Source of the DNA: Enterococcus haemoperoxidus ATCC BAA-382
GTDB taxonomy: Bacteria > Bacillota > Bacilli > Lactobacillales > Enterococcaceae
Direction of reading: 5' to 3'
Assembly (NCBI RefSeq): GCF_000407165.1
Contig: NZ_KE136479.1
Coordinates: 1,809,464 to 1,873,463, forward strand
Length of the DNA: 64,000 bases
Of this stretch, positions 39,455-48,438 are shown in pieces; positions within the stretch are counted from its first letter, which is position 1; each line of letters starts with the position of its first letter. The translations under genes were made by a program, and so were the position numbers. The notes beneath the pieces were generated by a model that was not told where the DNA came from, made no database searches, and saw only the letters and a program-made list of their open reading frames with translations.

Positions 39455-39889
39455 ATGCACATACATTTTGGAAATGAACGTTGGAATCAAGCTGCAGCAT
39501 TTGCTTTACGTTATGATGTTTTTGTTATAGAACAAGGTATTTCATTGCAAGACGAATTTGATGAATTGGATACTTTAACTCGCGATTACTTTGTAGTGTA
39601 TGAAGGAACACTTGCTGTTGCAACTATTCGCTATCAAAAGAAAGATCATATTACGATTCAACCCGATCGCTTCTGTGTTCGAAAGAATTATCGTGGTAAA
39701 GGTATCGGGAAAAACTTACTTTTACACTTAGAAGATAAAGCATTGAAAGATGGGTATAAATTTAGTCTTTTATCCGCAGAAAAAACGGCTCTATCTTTTT
39801 ACAAATCCTTAAAATACTCTATAAACTCTGAAGAATACTTAGAAGATGGCATTATTTGCGTAGAAATGATCAAAAAATTAAGCAGCTAA
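39455..39889 (+). CDS. GNAT-family N-acetyltransferase
   Basis: A 144-residue acyltransferase. The N terminus has the RYDVFVIEQGI segment near residue 19, and the acetyl-CoA-binding motif A is VRKNYRGKGIGKNLL near residue 76. A C-terminal SLLSAEKTALSFYKSLKY follows, as in the ElaA-like/YjcF-like group. Substrate unknown. The ATG at 39455 has TGGAGG 8 bases upstream; the longer open frame from 39377 has no such site. It shares a terminator with the convergent helicase gene. Confidence 0.87.
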   Translation: MHIHFGNERWNQAAAFALRYDVFVIEQGISLQDEFDELDTLTRDYFVVYEGTLAVATIRYQKKDHITIQPDRFCVRKNYRGKGIGKNLLLHLEDKALKDGYKFSLLSAEKTALSFYKSLKYSINSEEYLEDGIICVEMIKKLSS

Positions 39890-39914
39890 GATGAATTTTT
39901 TCATCTTGCTGCTT
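39880..39914. terminator. Bidirectional terminator
   Basis: Arms AAGCAGCTAAGATGAA / TTCATCTTGCTGCTT overlap the end of the GNAT gene and precede the helicase stop on the other strand. Confidence 0.85.
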
Positions 39915-39918
39915 CATT

Positions 39919-41271
39919 TTATTTATAACTATTCTTTTTAGACTTCTTCGCTGTTCGAGTTTGTTGACGACGTTCAACTTTACGTTTTTGCTTGTTACTA
40001 GCTGAAATTGCCCACTCGATTTTTTTCTTATAACCTGGCTTGATTTTTTTCTTTTTCTTTTTCACCAAACCAATCAATGTCGGATCTTCCAACGCATCTT
40101 TTGTTTTTTCACGTTTAGTCCGACGATTACGATCGTAAGTATCGATCAACTCACCGTTTTTGATTTCTTTTGGTTGAAACTTAATACCTAGCTGTTCAAC
40201 TTCAGAAATTGCTTCTTCATCAGCTGGCGAATACAACGTGATCGCTGTTCCATCTAGACCATTTCTTCCAGTTCTTCCCACACGATGAATGAAGAAATCC
40301 AAATCACTTGGCACTTCTGCATTGATAACATGAGAAACACCTTCAATGTCGATTCCTCGTGCAGCTAAGTCCGTTGCAACCACATATTGAAATTCAAGAT
40401 CTTGCACTTGGCGCATCACACGTTTGCGTTCTCTAGGAGAAATATCCCCATGGATTTTGGCGACTTTCAATCCTTGATCTTTTAAATAATCAGTAATTTC
40501 ATCCACACGTTGTTTTGTATTGGCAAAAACAATCACTAGATAAGGATGACCAATTGTCAACAATTGGTAAATCAGACGATTTTTATCTTTTCCTTTAGTA
40601 GAAATCAACCAATTATCAATCGTTTCTGAAATAATATTTTTTGGTTGGATATGCTCAATAATTGGATTTTCCATATATTTCTTCAGGAAAGGTTTTAATT
40701 TTTCTGGAATCGTTGCTGAGAAAACTAACATTTGTAGTTTATCAGGCAACCGTCCAGCAATCTGATCTACCTCTTCTAAGAATCCCATGTCCAATGTCAT
40801 ATCCGCTTCATCGACTACAAATGCAAAAGCGGTATGTGCTTTTAATGCTTGTTCATTCATCAAATCTAAAATTCGACCTGGTGTTCCAATAACCACATGA
40901 GGTTGTTGATGTTTTAATTTTGCGATTTGACGTTGTTTGTCCGTACCACCAACGAAATTCGTTACACGAATTTCAGGTTGACTGAATTTTGCGATCTGAA
41001 TCGCTTCTTGATAAATTTGATTCGCTAATTCACGACTGGGTGCCGTAATCAAGATTTGTACCTCATCTAATTGAGGGTTAACTTTATTCATCAATGGTAA
41101 TAAAAATGTATGGGTCTTGCCGCTTCCTGTTTGGGATTGACCGATGACACTTTTGCCTTTTTTAATCACTGGGATCAATTTTTCTTGTACTTCTGTTGGT
41201 TGTTCAAACCCTTTATCTGCTAGTGCTTCCATGATAAAATCGTTGAACTGAAATTGTTTAAATGAACTCAT
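39919..41271 (-). CDS. DEAD-box ATP-dependent RNA helicase (CshB-like)
   Basis: A 450-residue RNA helicase. The Q motif region is FMEALADKGFEQPTEVQ, written here as FIMEALADKGFEQPTEVQEK. Walker A is SQTGSGKTH near residue 46. The usual DEAD is DEAD in VVDEADMTLD near 152, SAT is near 185, and HRVGRTGRNG is near 330. The basic C-terminal tail (KKKKKKIKPGYKKK and the final 40 residues) resembles CshB, active in ribosome assembly and RNA turnover in the cold. Its own transcription unit. Confidence 0.9.
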   Translation of the reverse strand: MSSFKQFQFNDFIMEALADKGFEQPTEVQEKLIPVIKKGKSVIGQSQTGSGKTHTFLLPLMNKVNPQLDEVQILITAPSRELANQIYQEAIQIAKFSQPEIRVTNFVGGTDKQRQIAKLKHQQPHVVIGTPGRILDLMNEQALKAHTAFAFVVDEADMTLDMGFLEEVDQIAGRLPDKLQMLVFSATIPEKLKPFLKKYMENPIIEHIQPKNIISETIDNWLISTKGKDKNRLIYQLLTIGHPYLVIVFANTKQRVDEITDYLKDQGLKVAKIHGDISPRERKRVMRQVQDLEFQYVVATDLAARGIDIEGVSHVINAEVPSDLDFFIHRVGRTGRNGLDGTAITLYSPADEEAISEVEQLGIKFQPKEIKNGELIDTYDRNRRTKREKTKDALEDPTLIGLVKKKKKKIKPGYKKKIEWAISASNKQKRKVERRQQTRTAKKSKKNSYK

Positions 41272-41337
41272 TTACCTCACCTCTTTCAAACTTGTTGTGT
41301 AAGTCCTCATGCATTATACCACAAAAACTGCAAATCC

Positions 41338-42513
41338 TTATTGATTTTCTGTATTTTTCTCTCTTTTTATCGTACTGATCGTATAGGTATGGCTTGCTTT
41401 TTCGTAAAATAATCGACGTTTTTTCCTAATCAACACATAGAAAACATTGATGAAAAACAGTAATAATAAAAATGAACACAATAGAAATAGCATAAAACTC
41501 ACAAGTTGCAACATACGATTATTAGAATTTATCAAATCAGCAGAGCTAGTCATATACAAACTAATCAAACCATAAACAAAATACAAATAACCATAGCGAA
41601 TGAACAACGCTCTAAATCGAATTTTTTCATGCCCTTTTTCCACAACTTGAATACGCACAATTTTCTTGCCAATTGTTTCACCATTCGTCATTTTTGGCAG
41701 CAACATAAACACTAAGAATACCATAATAAAGAACCATAGACGTTCTTCTAGCACTGGATATCCTGCAAACCATTGTTTATACTCTGGAATTAAATTTAGA
41801 AGAAACATCACAATTGTTTGAACGATCGAAATCACAAACCAATCGATCAAAAAAGCAACGAACCGCCTAAACAAACTAACCGACTGTCCTTTTTCATAAG
41901 CAGCTTCATCCAACTCGTCTCTTGTTGGAAATAAAAAGGTCAACATCGGTGTAATCGCATAACCGACAATTCCACCAAACGTATTATTGATCAAATCATT
42001 TACATCTGCTAAACGATAAGGCCTAGGATAAATAAAATACAAGCCGCTCAACTGTGTCAGCTCAAAAAATAATGACAATAAAAAACTAGCTAGAACAACT
42101 TTTTTAAATGAAAGCTTATAATAATAGCGTAAATACACCCCAAATGGCACTAGCAATAGAATATTGAATACGGGTTCCAGAACAACTCCCTGTCTAAGAG
42201 CTGGAACAAAGGTACTTGGATCATGAATATTCAATACTGTATCCTGTAAAAAACGACTGATAAAATAAAAGGGCCGCAATTCTAAATATTGACTGGTATA
42301 TTGCGCTACCTCAGCGCGTGGAGGTAATGGTAAAATAACCAAAAAATAAGCACAGAGTAAATAGAAAACAAATGAATATAAAATAAGCGCCCGTCTAAAT
42401 AAAAAAGTACCGTATTTCCGATATTCACGAATAACAAGAATAAATGAAATGGCAAAAGCTAAAAATGGAAATACAATCAAGGCTGTTTTGATTGGTGCAG
42501 CGTATACTGACAT
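41338..42513 (-). CDS. VanZ-family / RDD-domain fusion membrane protein
   Basis: A 391-residue integral membrane protein. Residues 1-200 form a VanZ-like domain (LPLPPRAEV, then VFNILLLVPFGVYLRYYYKL and DVNDLINNTFGGIVGY). Residues 215-375 form an RDD domain starting at LFRRFVAFLIDWFVISIVQT, with NGETIGKKIVRIQVV as its second signature. VanZ confers low-level teicoplanin resistance in Tn1546, but most chromosomal VanZ-domain proteins have unknown roles. The fusion order VanZ then RDD is complete, without frame disruption. It lies between the helicase gene and a small divergent membrane gene. Confidence 0.85.
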   Translation of the reverse strand: MSVYAAPIKTALIVFPFLAFAISFILVIREYRKYGTFLFRRALILYSFVFYLLCAYFLVILPLPPRAEVAQYTSQYLELRPFYFISRFLQDTVLNIHDPSTFVPALRQGVVLEPVFNILLLVPFGVYLRYYYKLSFKKVVLASFLLSLFFELTQLSGLYFIYPRPYRLADVNDLINNTFGGIVGYAITPMLTFLFPTRDELDEAAYEKGQSVSLFRRFVAFLIDWFVISIVQTIVMFLLNLIPEYKQWFAGYPVLEERLWFFIMVFLVFMLLPKMTNGETIGKKIVRIQVVEKGHEKIRFRALFIRYGYLYFVYGLISLYMTSSADLINSNNRMLQLVSFMLFLLCSFLLLLFFINVFYVLIRKKRRLFYEKASHTYTISTIKREKNTENQ

Positions 42514-42598
42514 AAAACAATCCCCCTTCTACTTTAGTTTAGTAAAAAATAGGCACTTTGTCATTTAAGATAGTCACTCCTTTAGCAAAAAATATATT

Positions 42599-42626
42599 TT
42601 GCAAATCAGAAAAATTGCAGTATGAT
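42599..42626 (+). promoter_or_regulatory. Promoter of the small membrane protein gene
   Basis: TTGCAA (42599-42604) and TATGAT (42621-42626) with a 16-base spacer; the start codon is 70 bases downstream. Confidence 0.5.
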
Positions 42627-42696
42627 TGAATTGTAGAGCTTCAACAACAAATTTCTTAATGATTATACAGCAACTTTTAAATACGGAGGTTTTATT

Positions 42697-43029
42697 ATGT
42701 TAAATCCATACTTTGCTTTTGGTGTTCCCATTTTTCTACTCTTTTTATATATCGTATTTGCGCTTATTCGAAGAAAAAGCAGTCTTAATTATATCGGTTT
42801 CGTCCTTTTATTGATTGCTACATTTATGATGACATTTAGTTTCCAAGTATTACAAGGCTTATGGACTTTGGAAGAAAGTCATGCTACTGAACAACTAGAA
42901 AAATTGGGCTATGCGCCAGAAATACTGTGGATTCCACTTATTTTAGGTGCAGTGTTGGCAATTCTTAATCTTTGGAGAGGTGTGAAGAGAATTAAATCCT
43001 TTCGTGAAACAACCGATCTAAAAAAATAA
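42697..43029 (+). CDS. Hypothetical three-TM membrane protein
   Basis: A 110-residue protein with three hydrophobic segments: residues 5-23 (FAFGVPIFLLFLYIVFALI), 31-52, and 74-93 (ILWIPLILGAVLAILNLW). A basic C-terminal tail follows. No family recognised. ACGGAGG lies 10 bases before the ATG, and a dedicated promoter and terminator indicate a real, single-gene unit. Confidence 0.75.
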   Translation: MLNPYFAFGVPIFLLFLYIVFALIRRKSSLNYIGFVLLLIATFMMTFSFQVLQGLWTLEESHATEQLEKLGYAPEILWIPLILGAVLAILNLWRGVKRIKSFRETTDLKK

Positions 43030-43093
43030 ACATCCGAAGACTAGTTGCAAAACTACCGCATATTTGGAAGTCTGCCTGCTATTCTTCAGATGT
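43030..43093 (+). terminator. Terminator after the small membrane protein gene
   Basis: Arms ACATCCGAAGA / TCTTCAGATGT starting right at the stop codon, with a TTTTTTCC tail. Confidence 0.7.
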
Positions 43094-43141
43094 TTTTTTC
43101 CTCTATTTTAGGAGAAGTGTGTTAACTAATCACTTATTCTT

Positions 43142-46100
43142 TTAGTGTAAAAAGTAAATATTTGGATTATCCTCTTCTAAAGATGAACTATATCCTGGTC
43201 GTAAATAAACTCCTCTAGAATCTGCAAATAAATCCAACATTTGCTTTTCATCCAGAATACAATACCCATAATTGACGTATTTCAAATTTTTCATGAGACG
43301 AATAGCCTCAATATCATCGAAAAGTGTAAATTCAAGATTTAATCTCTCTAGATTTGTTAAATTCCGCAGAAAAGTACTATCTTGTGGTCTTTCTTCATTA
43401 GAGAAATAAATACCATGTAGTTCTAATTCTTTTAGCTGTGTAAGATTACCTAATGCACTCATATCTAATTGTTTAGCTTCAGCATTATCTATTGTTAAAG
43501 AGAGTTGTGTTAGGTTGGTTAATCCTCCCAACGTTGCAAAATTATTTGTATCATCTACACTTTCAATTATTAATTTTTCTAAAGAATTCATATTTTGTAA
43601 AAAAGTAAGATCTTTGATAACGGCATTATCGTTCCTAATTGTCAGTTTTTTCAAATGAGGTAGTTTAGATAGTGTCTCCCACTTTGCATCCCTAGATAAT
43701 ACTGTTAATTCTTTAAGATTTTCCAAATGTGATAACACAGAAAAATCTATTTTATTATCCCCACTCCCAAAAGACAAGGTATATAAGTTTTCCATGTTTT
43801 TAAAAATTTCTAAAGATTCAGAGTTAGTCAAATAACATTCTTTGATTGATAATTTCTCTATGTTAGACAACTGTTTTAAATAAGTTACACTTTCTTCGGT
43901 AGATTCTGATATAGAAACTACTAATTCTTTTAAATTAGGAATCGTTTGCAATTGTTTTAATGCTTTGGGTTCAGTAAAATAGAAACTATCAATTTTTTCT
44001 AAGTGTCCATTTTTTGCTAAGGTAGAAATGACCGATACATCAATATAACCACTATTACTATGGGTTTGACCGTCTGGAGAGTAGTATTTAATTACGTTTA
44101 AATTCGTCATTTTCTCTAGATAAGATATATCCTTATCATCAAGATATTCGGCATATAAAGTCTTAATTTTAGATAAATCTAGATCCACTTTTGAAAAAGT
44201 ATTTGAAACTTCACTAACTCCTAAACTATTTAGTTTCGGTAATTGATTAATTAAAGTGAGATTATCAATTGTTTCATATGAAAGGTTATATGGTAAGATT
44301 AATTCTTCTAACCCATTAAATAATTCTATTCCTTTTAGGTTCTCTATCTTCTTACTGTACCCTATTGGGAAGTAAAGAAGATAGTCATACTTGTAATCTG
44401 AATCACTAATAGCTGAGATACCTTGATCATATCTCATATCTAATCTTTTTACTTTATTTAAACGATTTTCAGTTACTTTATCTGTAAGCATCAAATCTAA
44501 ATTGTAGCCAACTATTTTGGCTAAATTCTGATCTTCAAACCATTCAGAAAGTATTTTTTCTATGGTAACATCAATTTTACAACTAGCACTTTCCCTACCA
44601 TCTTCTGTCTCAACTTTGATTGTTGCTTCACCTTTGGCTTTCGCTGTGACAATCCCGTTTTGATCAACTGTTGCTATCGCTTCATTTGAAGAGCTCCACA
44701 TTACTTTCTTATTCGTTGCATTAGCAGGCGTGACCTCTGCATTTAATTGTTTGGTCTCTCCCACTAGCAATTCTTTATTTTTAAGGTCAATCGTCACTCC
44801 TGTAACAGAAATTGGATCATCCACAAAAGAAACGCTCATGCTTTCATTTGGTTCAGACTTAACAATCATATTATAATTCGCATAATCTCCACTCGCTACT
44901 TTTGTTGACGGAACTGTTGTTTTGTACATTGTATTTTGTTGTGGCTTATCATGACCACCCGTTCCTTTATAGTAGAAACCGTCATAATTATTCGTTGCAT
45001 AATATCTAGGCTCATTTAATTTTGAATAACCTAAAATTCCTTCATCCGCCTCTTTCATCGTCACAAGTTGTGAGGTAGGTGATGTATTGGTTGAGAATGT
45101 CTCATTGATGTGATAAACTCCGATTCCTCCTGAAGCAACAATTGGCTTTGTACCATGTTCTTTAGAATAAATAACCGTTTTTAAAGATTCATCAAAACCC
45201 ACTAATTGACGATTTTCAATTAAAAAATATTCTTGTGGATTCGCTGTATTCACTCGATAGACATTAAAATCTGGTGTACTAATATGATTGACAGCAACTG
45301 TTTGTTCTTTATCAACAACTTTAGGTTCAACAACGCCTAACATTACTTTAGAGTAGGCATCTAAATTCGTCGGCGTTGCCCCAGCTTCTTCTCCTTGAAG
45401 ATGCGCCCATGATCCACTAGCCATCAAACTATATTGCCCCAGTCCATCTCCATCGGATACTTCCACATATTTACCATCATGCTCAATAATCGTTCTTTCT
45501 GAGTTGTACAAATCTGGTAATCTTAGATCATGACCAAATTCATGTGCAACCAAACCTAACTCTGACTGATATTCATATTGCTTAGCGGGATCGCTATTTT
45601 TTTTGACCATCGTTTCACCAAATAATGTATAATTGTTTAATTTGATACCATCAACTGTTGGATAGCCAATTGGCCTTCCTTGAAAACTCCCCTTATGGCC
45701 CCATACGCTTTCAATCTTATTTATACTTGATGCTTCATAACCTGCAAAGATGCCCATTATATGCATTTCATTTTGTTCAATAATTCCATTTTTGTTTTGG
45801 TCATATTCTGCTATATCTACATAATCATTCAGTTTCTCTATCGCTTCTTTTAAAGCCGGTCTAGCTAAATCAAATTTATTGCCAGCTTTCGGATGTTCTC
45901 TATTCAATTGGATCCGAACGACCCCATCCTGTTTTCCGGTTTTCTTTTTCACAGGTTTAAGATCAATCATCTCTTTTGTTGCTTCTTTGTAATAAGTAGA
46001 TAAACTTTTTTCCGTTTGCGAGAACACTCGTTTTTCCCAATCAGCCTCAGAATAGTTCAGCTTTGTATCACTAAATTCAACTAAAACAACTAAAAGTGGC

Positions 46101-46501
46101 TGGTCTTTATTCCATTTTTGGATTGACTTTGCGTTTCTTGCTATTGTTTCTTCCGATTTTTGTGGTTTTAATTTCCCAATTTCTTTACTATCTAAAGCCT
46201 CAGAAGGACGCTCGTCAATCAGGTATTTATTCTTTGAGGGTATAGTTTGCTTTGTTTCATTATCAAACAAACTATAGTACCAGTATCCATCATTTGATAA
46301 TTCAATCACATCACCTGTTTTATTCGCCAATGTGTAGCTAAGATATTCATCCCCAATAATCTGAGCTTCAAATTGTTGACCTGTTGGTTGCTGATAACTT
46401 CCAATTTCAGTATCTGACGGTGCAGCATCTGAATGAATACCTAACGCAAACACTGCCCCTGTCATTCCTATCCCAACTCCAAATTTACTTTTCCATTTCA
46501 T
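43142..46501 (-). CDS. Secreted M6-type metalloprotease with Big2 and leucine-rich-repeat regions
   Basis: A 1119-residue exported protein. A signal peptide covers residues 1-27 (KFGVGIGMTGAVFALGIHS). The peptidase domain has zinc motif HEFGH at about 320-324 with downstream DLRLPDLY, and a Met-turn-like YSLMASGSW near 360, matching M6 (immune inhibitor A-like) peptidases. An EF-hand-like loop DQNKNGIIEQNE lies near 235. A bacterial Ig-like (Big2) domain spans about 568-645 (VTGVTIDLKNKELLVGETKQ). From about 650 to the end are irregular leucine-rich repeats (LTNLTQLSLTIDN, NLTNLERLNLEFT). There is no LPXTG, so it is released or held non-covalently. AAGGAG is 9 bases before the chosen ATG. Confidence 0.88.
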   Translation of the reverse strand: MKWKSKFGVGIGMTGAVFALGIHSDAAPSDTEIGSYQQPTGQQFEAQIIGDEYLSYTLANKTGDVIELSNDGYWYYSLFDNETKQTIPSKNKYLIDERPSEALDSKEIGKLKPQKSEETIARNAKSIQKWNKDQPLLVVLVEFSDTKLNYSEADWEKRVFSQTEKSLSTYYKEATKEMIDLKPVKKKTGKQDGVVRIQLNREHPKAGNKFDLARPALKEAIEKLNDYVDIAEYDQNKNGIIEQNEMHIMGIFAGYEASSINKIESVWGHKGSFQGRPIGYPTVDGIKLNNYTLFGETMVKKNSDPAKQYEYQSELGLVAHEFGHDLRLPDLYNSERTIIEHDGKYVEVSDGDGLGQYSLMASGSWAHLQGEEAGATPTNLDAYSKVMLGVVEPKVVDKEQTVAVNHISTPDFNVYRVNTANPQEYFLIENRQLVGFDESLKTVIYSKEHGTKPIVASGGIGVYHINETFSTNTSPTSQLVTMKEADEGILGYSKLNEPRYYATNNYDGFYYKGTGGHDKPQQNTMYKTTVPSTKVASGDYANYNMIVKSEPNESMSVSFVDDPISVTGVTIDLKNKELLVGETKQLNAEVTPANATNKKVMWSSSNEAIATVDQNGIVTAKAKGEATIKVETEDGRESASCKIDVTIEKILSEWFEDQNLAKIVGYNLDLMLTDKVTENRLNKVKRLDMRYDQGISAISDSDYKYDYLLYFPIGYSKKIENLKGIELFNGLEELILPYNLSYETIDNLTLINQLPKLNSLGVSEVSNTFSKVDLDLSKIKTLYAEYLDDKDISYLEKMTNLNVIKYYSPDGQTHSNSGYIDVSVISTLAKNGHLEKIDSFYFTEPKALKQLQTIPNLKELVVSISESTEESVTYLKQLSNIEKLSIKECYLTNSESLEIFKNMENLYTLSFGSGDNKIDFSVLSHLENLKELTVLSRDAKWETLSKLPHLKKLTIRNDNAVIKDLTFLQNMNSLEKLIIESVDDTNNFATLGGLTNLTQLSLTIDNAEAKQLDMSALGNLTQLKELELHGIYFSNEERPQDSTFLRNLTNLERLNLEFTLFDDIEAIRLMKNLKYVNYGYCILDEKQMLDLFADSRGVYLRPGYSSSLEEDNPNIYFLH

Positions 46502-46729
46502 AGTATGCAACTCCTTCATAATTTTATAAAGCTAAATAACTTTGATATAACAAGATAAATAGGGAACAAATATAGATCAACGATTCATCTTATTATGTTT
46601 AATTCTAACTTAAGGATATAGATAAATCTACATAAATATGTTATTTATTTTATTTTGAATAAGATTTGTTATAGTTTTTATTGTATTTTAAATATATTTT
46701 TTATTTATTCAGTTTTACATTCAAAAATA
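46502..46729. other. AT-rich intergenic stretch
   Basis: The upstream region of the M6 protease gene is very AT-rich. I see no open frame with a ribosome binding site, no clear consensus promoter and no repeat. Two hairpins follow to its right. Confidence 0.4.
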
Positions 46730-46776
46730 AGAGCCTTATTCTTATCAAATTAAAATTATAATAGAATAAGGTCTCT
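46730..46776 (-). terminator. Second terminator-like hairpin after phnA
   Basis: Arms AGAGCCTTATTCT / AGAATAAGGTCTCT around an AT-rich loop, with TTATTTTTG on the minus strand. No gene ends near it apart from phnA, which already has a terminator. Confidence 0.55.
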
Positions 46777-46865
46777 CTTCATGACTAAACTAAATATATT
46801 GTGGTTTATTTGGAATTATACTAATTTAGTATGCTCGAACAACTTTTTCAAAATTACACAAAAAA

Positions 46866-46896
46866 CCGAGTATTAGATTTCACATCTAATACTCGG
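46866..46896 (-). terminator. Terminator after phnA
   Basis: Perfect arms CCGAGTATTAGAT / ATCTAATACTCGG with a five-base loop and minus-strand TTTTTTG tail. Confidence 0.9.
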
Positions 46897-46931
46897 CTAA
46901 AATTTATAAAATAAAACAACTCTTTTATCCT

Positions 46932-47276
46932 CTAATTCTTCTTCACAAATTCAGATTTCAATTTCATCGGACCAAAGCCCTCAACTTTACAATCAATATT
47001 ATGACCATCTGCGGCATCAGCCACTAAACGAATGCCTTTAACTTTCGTTCCTTGTTTGATTGCACCACTTGCCCCTTTGACTTTTAGATCTTTGATAACT
47101 GTCACATTATCACCATCAGCTAACTCATTGCCATTTGAATCTTTGATAACAGCCGCTGTGTCTTCTGCTGCATCTGTTGGTGACCATTCATGTGCACATT
47201 CAGGACAAATTATCATGCCACGATCCTCGTAAGTGTATGTTGAGCCACATTCAGGGCAACTTGGTAAATTTTCCAT
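46932..47276 (-). CDS. phnA: PhnA/YjdM-family zinc-ribbon protein
   Basis: A 114-residue cytoplasmic protein with an N-terminal zinc ribbon ([20 protein letters not shown], two CPEC/CPEC pairs) and a C-terminal PhnA domain ([20 protein letters not shown]). Although first named for alkylphosphonate use, the E. coli relative is not part of the C-P lyase and its function is unclear. No phosphonate genes are nearby. AGGAGAG stands 10 bases before the ATG; single gene with a strong terminator. Confidence 0.9.
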   Translation of the reverse strand: MENLPSCPECGSTYTYEDRGMIICPECAHEWSPTDAAEDTAAVIKDSNGNELADGDNVTVIKDLKVKGASGAIKQGTKVKGIRLVADAADGHNIDCKVEGFGPMKLKSEFVKKN

Positions 47277-47393
47277 TTAACTTAAACTCTCCTTCATTGT
47301 ATCGTTCTCTTTTAAAGTGTTATACTTCATTCTATCGCACTTCTAAATGAAAGAAAAGAACTATTATCTTTACAAATAGTAAATAAAATCGGT

Positions 47394-48236
47394 TTATTTA
47401 CTTTCTTTCCCTTTTTCTACATAAGAAAGATCATTTACACTATCGATCGTATACTTACCGTCTTTATATGTTACTTTTGATACACTGGCATTTTTCAATC
47501 CACCATCTGGCAAGTCCGCATTTGCATCTAATTCACCTAACAAAGTAATAATACTCATTCCATGAGATACGACTAATACATTGTTTGCACCTTCTTTTTC
47601 AGCATCTTTCACAATATCATCTAATCCAGCTGTTAAACGGGCAACAATTGTTTTGCTGTCTTCTGCAGGCCAATTTACGCCTTCTTCAACATTTTTCTTA
47701 TCTAGCTCAGATAATACATCAGCAAACTCGATGATTCCTTTATAAAAACCGACTTCTTTCATCCATTCATTGTATTCTTCATACGTTTTGCCTTGTTCTT
47801 TTGCTACTGCTGTCAGCATTTCTTCATTCATCAAGCCTTCATACGTACCAAAATTATATTCTCTTAAACGTTTATCTTTCGTCATTTCTTTTGTTAATTT
47901 TTCTTGCCCATTATTTTTTAAGACTAATTCAGCAGTTTCGATTGCTCGTCCACTGTCACTTGTCACTACTTTATCAAATGTAACATCAGATAGTCCTTTA
48001 CCTAATTGTTCCGCTACTTCAACGCCTGCTGGAGTTAATGGTGCATCGATCCAACCTTGAGAACGATCGACAGTGTTCAACATCGTTTTACCATGACGAG
48101 CAAGATAAATCACGACTTCTGAATTGTCTTTTACTTTCGTGTCAGCTTTTTTTTCTTCTTTGGCATCTCCATTCCCACACCCAACTAAAACCATTGATAA
48201 TAACGCCATACCAACAAACATTTTTTTTAATTTCAT
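47394..48236 (-). CDS. Histidine-phosphatase-family lipoprotein
   Basis: A 280-residue exported protein. Its signal peptide ends in the lipobox LVGC (cysteine at residue 20), so it is anchored to the outer face of the membrane. The phosphatase domain starts with LARHGKTMLNT (RHG motif) near residue 46. It continues with SDSGRAIETAEL and carries the second catalytic histidine in VVSHGMSI near 225. Phosphoglycerate-mutase-like names are common for the family, but surface location suggests a scavenging phosphatase. GGAGG precedes the ATG. Confidence 0.88.
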   Translation of the reverse strand: MKLKKMFVGMALLSMVLVGCGNGDAKEEKKADTKVKDNSEVVIYLARHGKTMLNTVDRSQGWIDAPLTPAGVEVAEQLGKGLSDVTFDKVVTSDSGRAIETAELVLKNNGQEKLTKEMTKDKRLREYNFGTYEGLMNEEMLTAVAKEQGKTYEEYNEWMKEVGFYKGIIEFADVLSELDKKNVEEGVNWPAEDSKTIVARLTAGLDDIVKDAEKEGANNVLVVSHGMSIITLLGELDANADLPDGGLKNASVSKVTYKDGKYTIDSVNDLSYVEKGKESK

Positions 48237-48311
48237 AACATTTTCTCCTCCGTGCTATTCCTTATTTTTTGTTAAACAGTCACTAGATATTTTTGTTTTT
48301 AAAAAAGGAAA

Positions 48312-48355
48312 AAACCTAATTACACCAAATAAAATTATTTGGTACAATCAGGTTT
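48312..48355 (-). terminator. Terminator after nrnA
   Basis: Arms AAACCTAATTACACCAAATA / TTTGGTACAATCAGGTTT with few mismatches, followed on the minus strand by TTTTTTCCTTTTTT. Confidence 0.85.
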
Positions 48356-48438
48356 AGCTTGTCTTAAACAATCACTATCCGCTATTTAACTAGTTTTAGT
48401 ATAACGGATGTCATCACGAATGTAAATGCTTTCAGTTG

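Noticed and set aside
47340-47393. Terminator after the histidine-phosphatase lipoprotein gene
   Set aside because: Only a six-base ACTATT/AATAGT stem is present, too weak to report.
47770-48357. Several plus-strand open frames over the phosphatase lipoprotein gene
   Set aside because: All are antisense to a clear gene, without ribosome binding sites.
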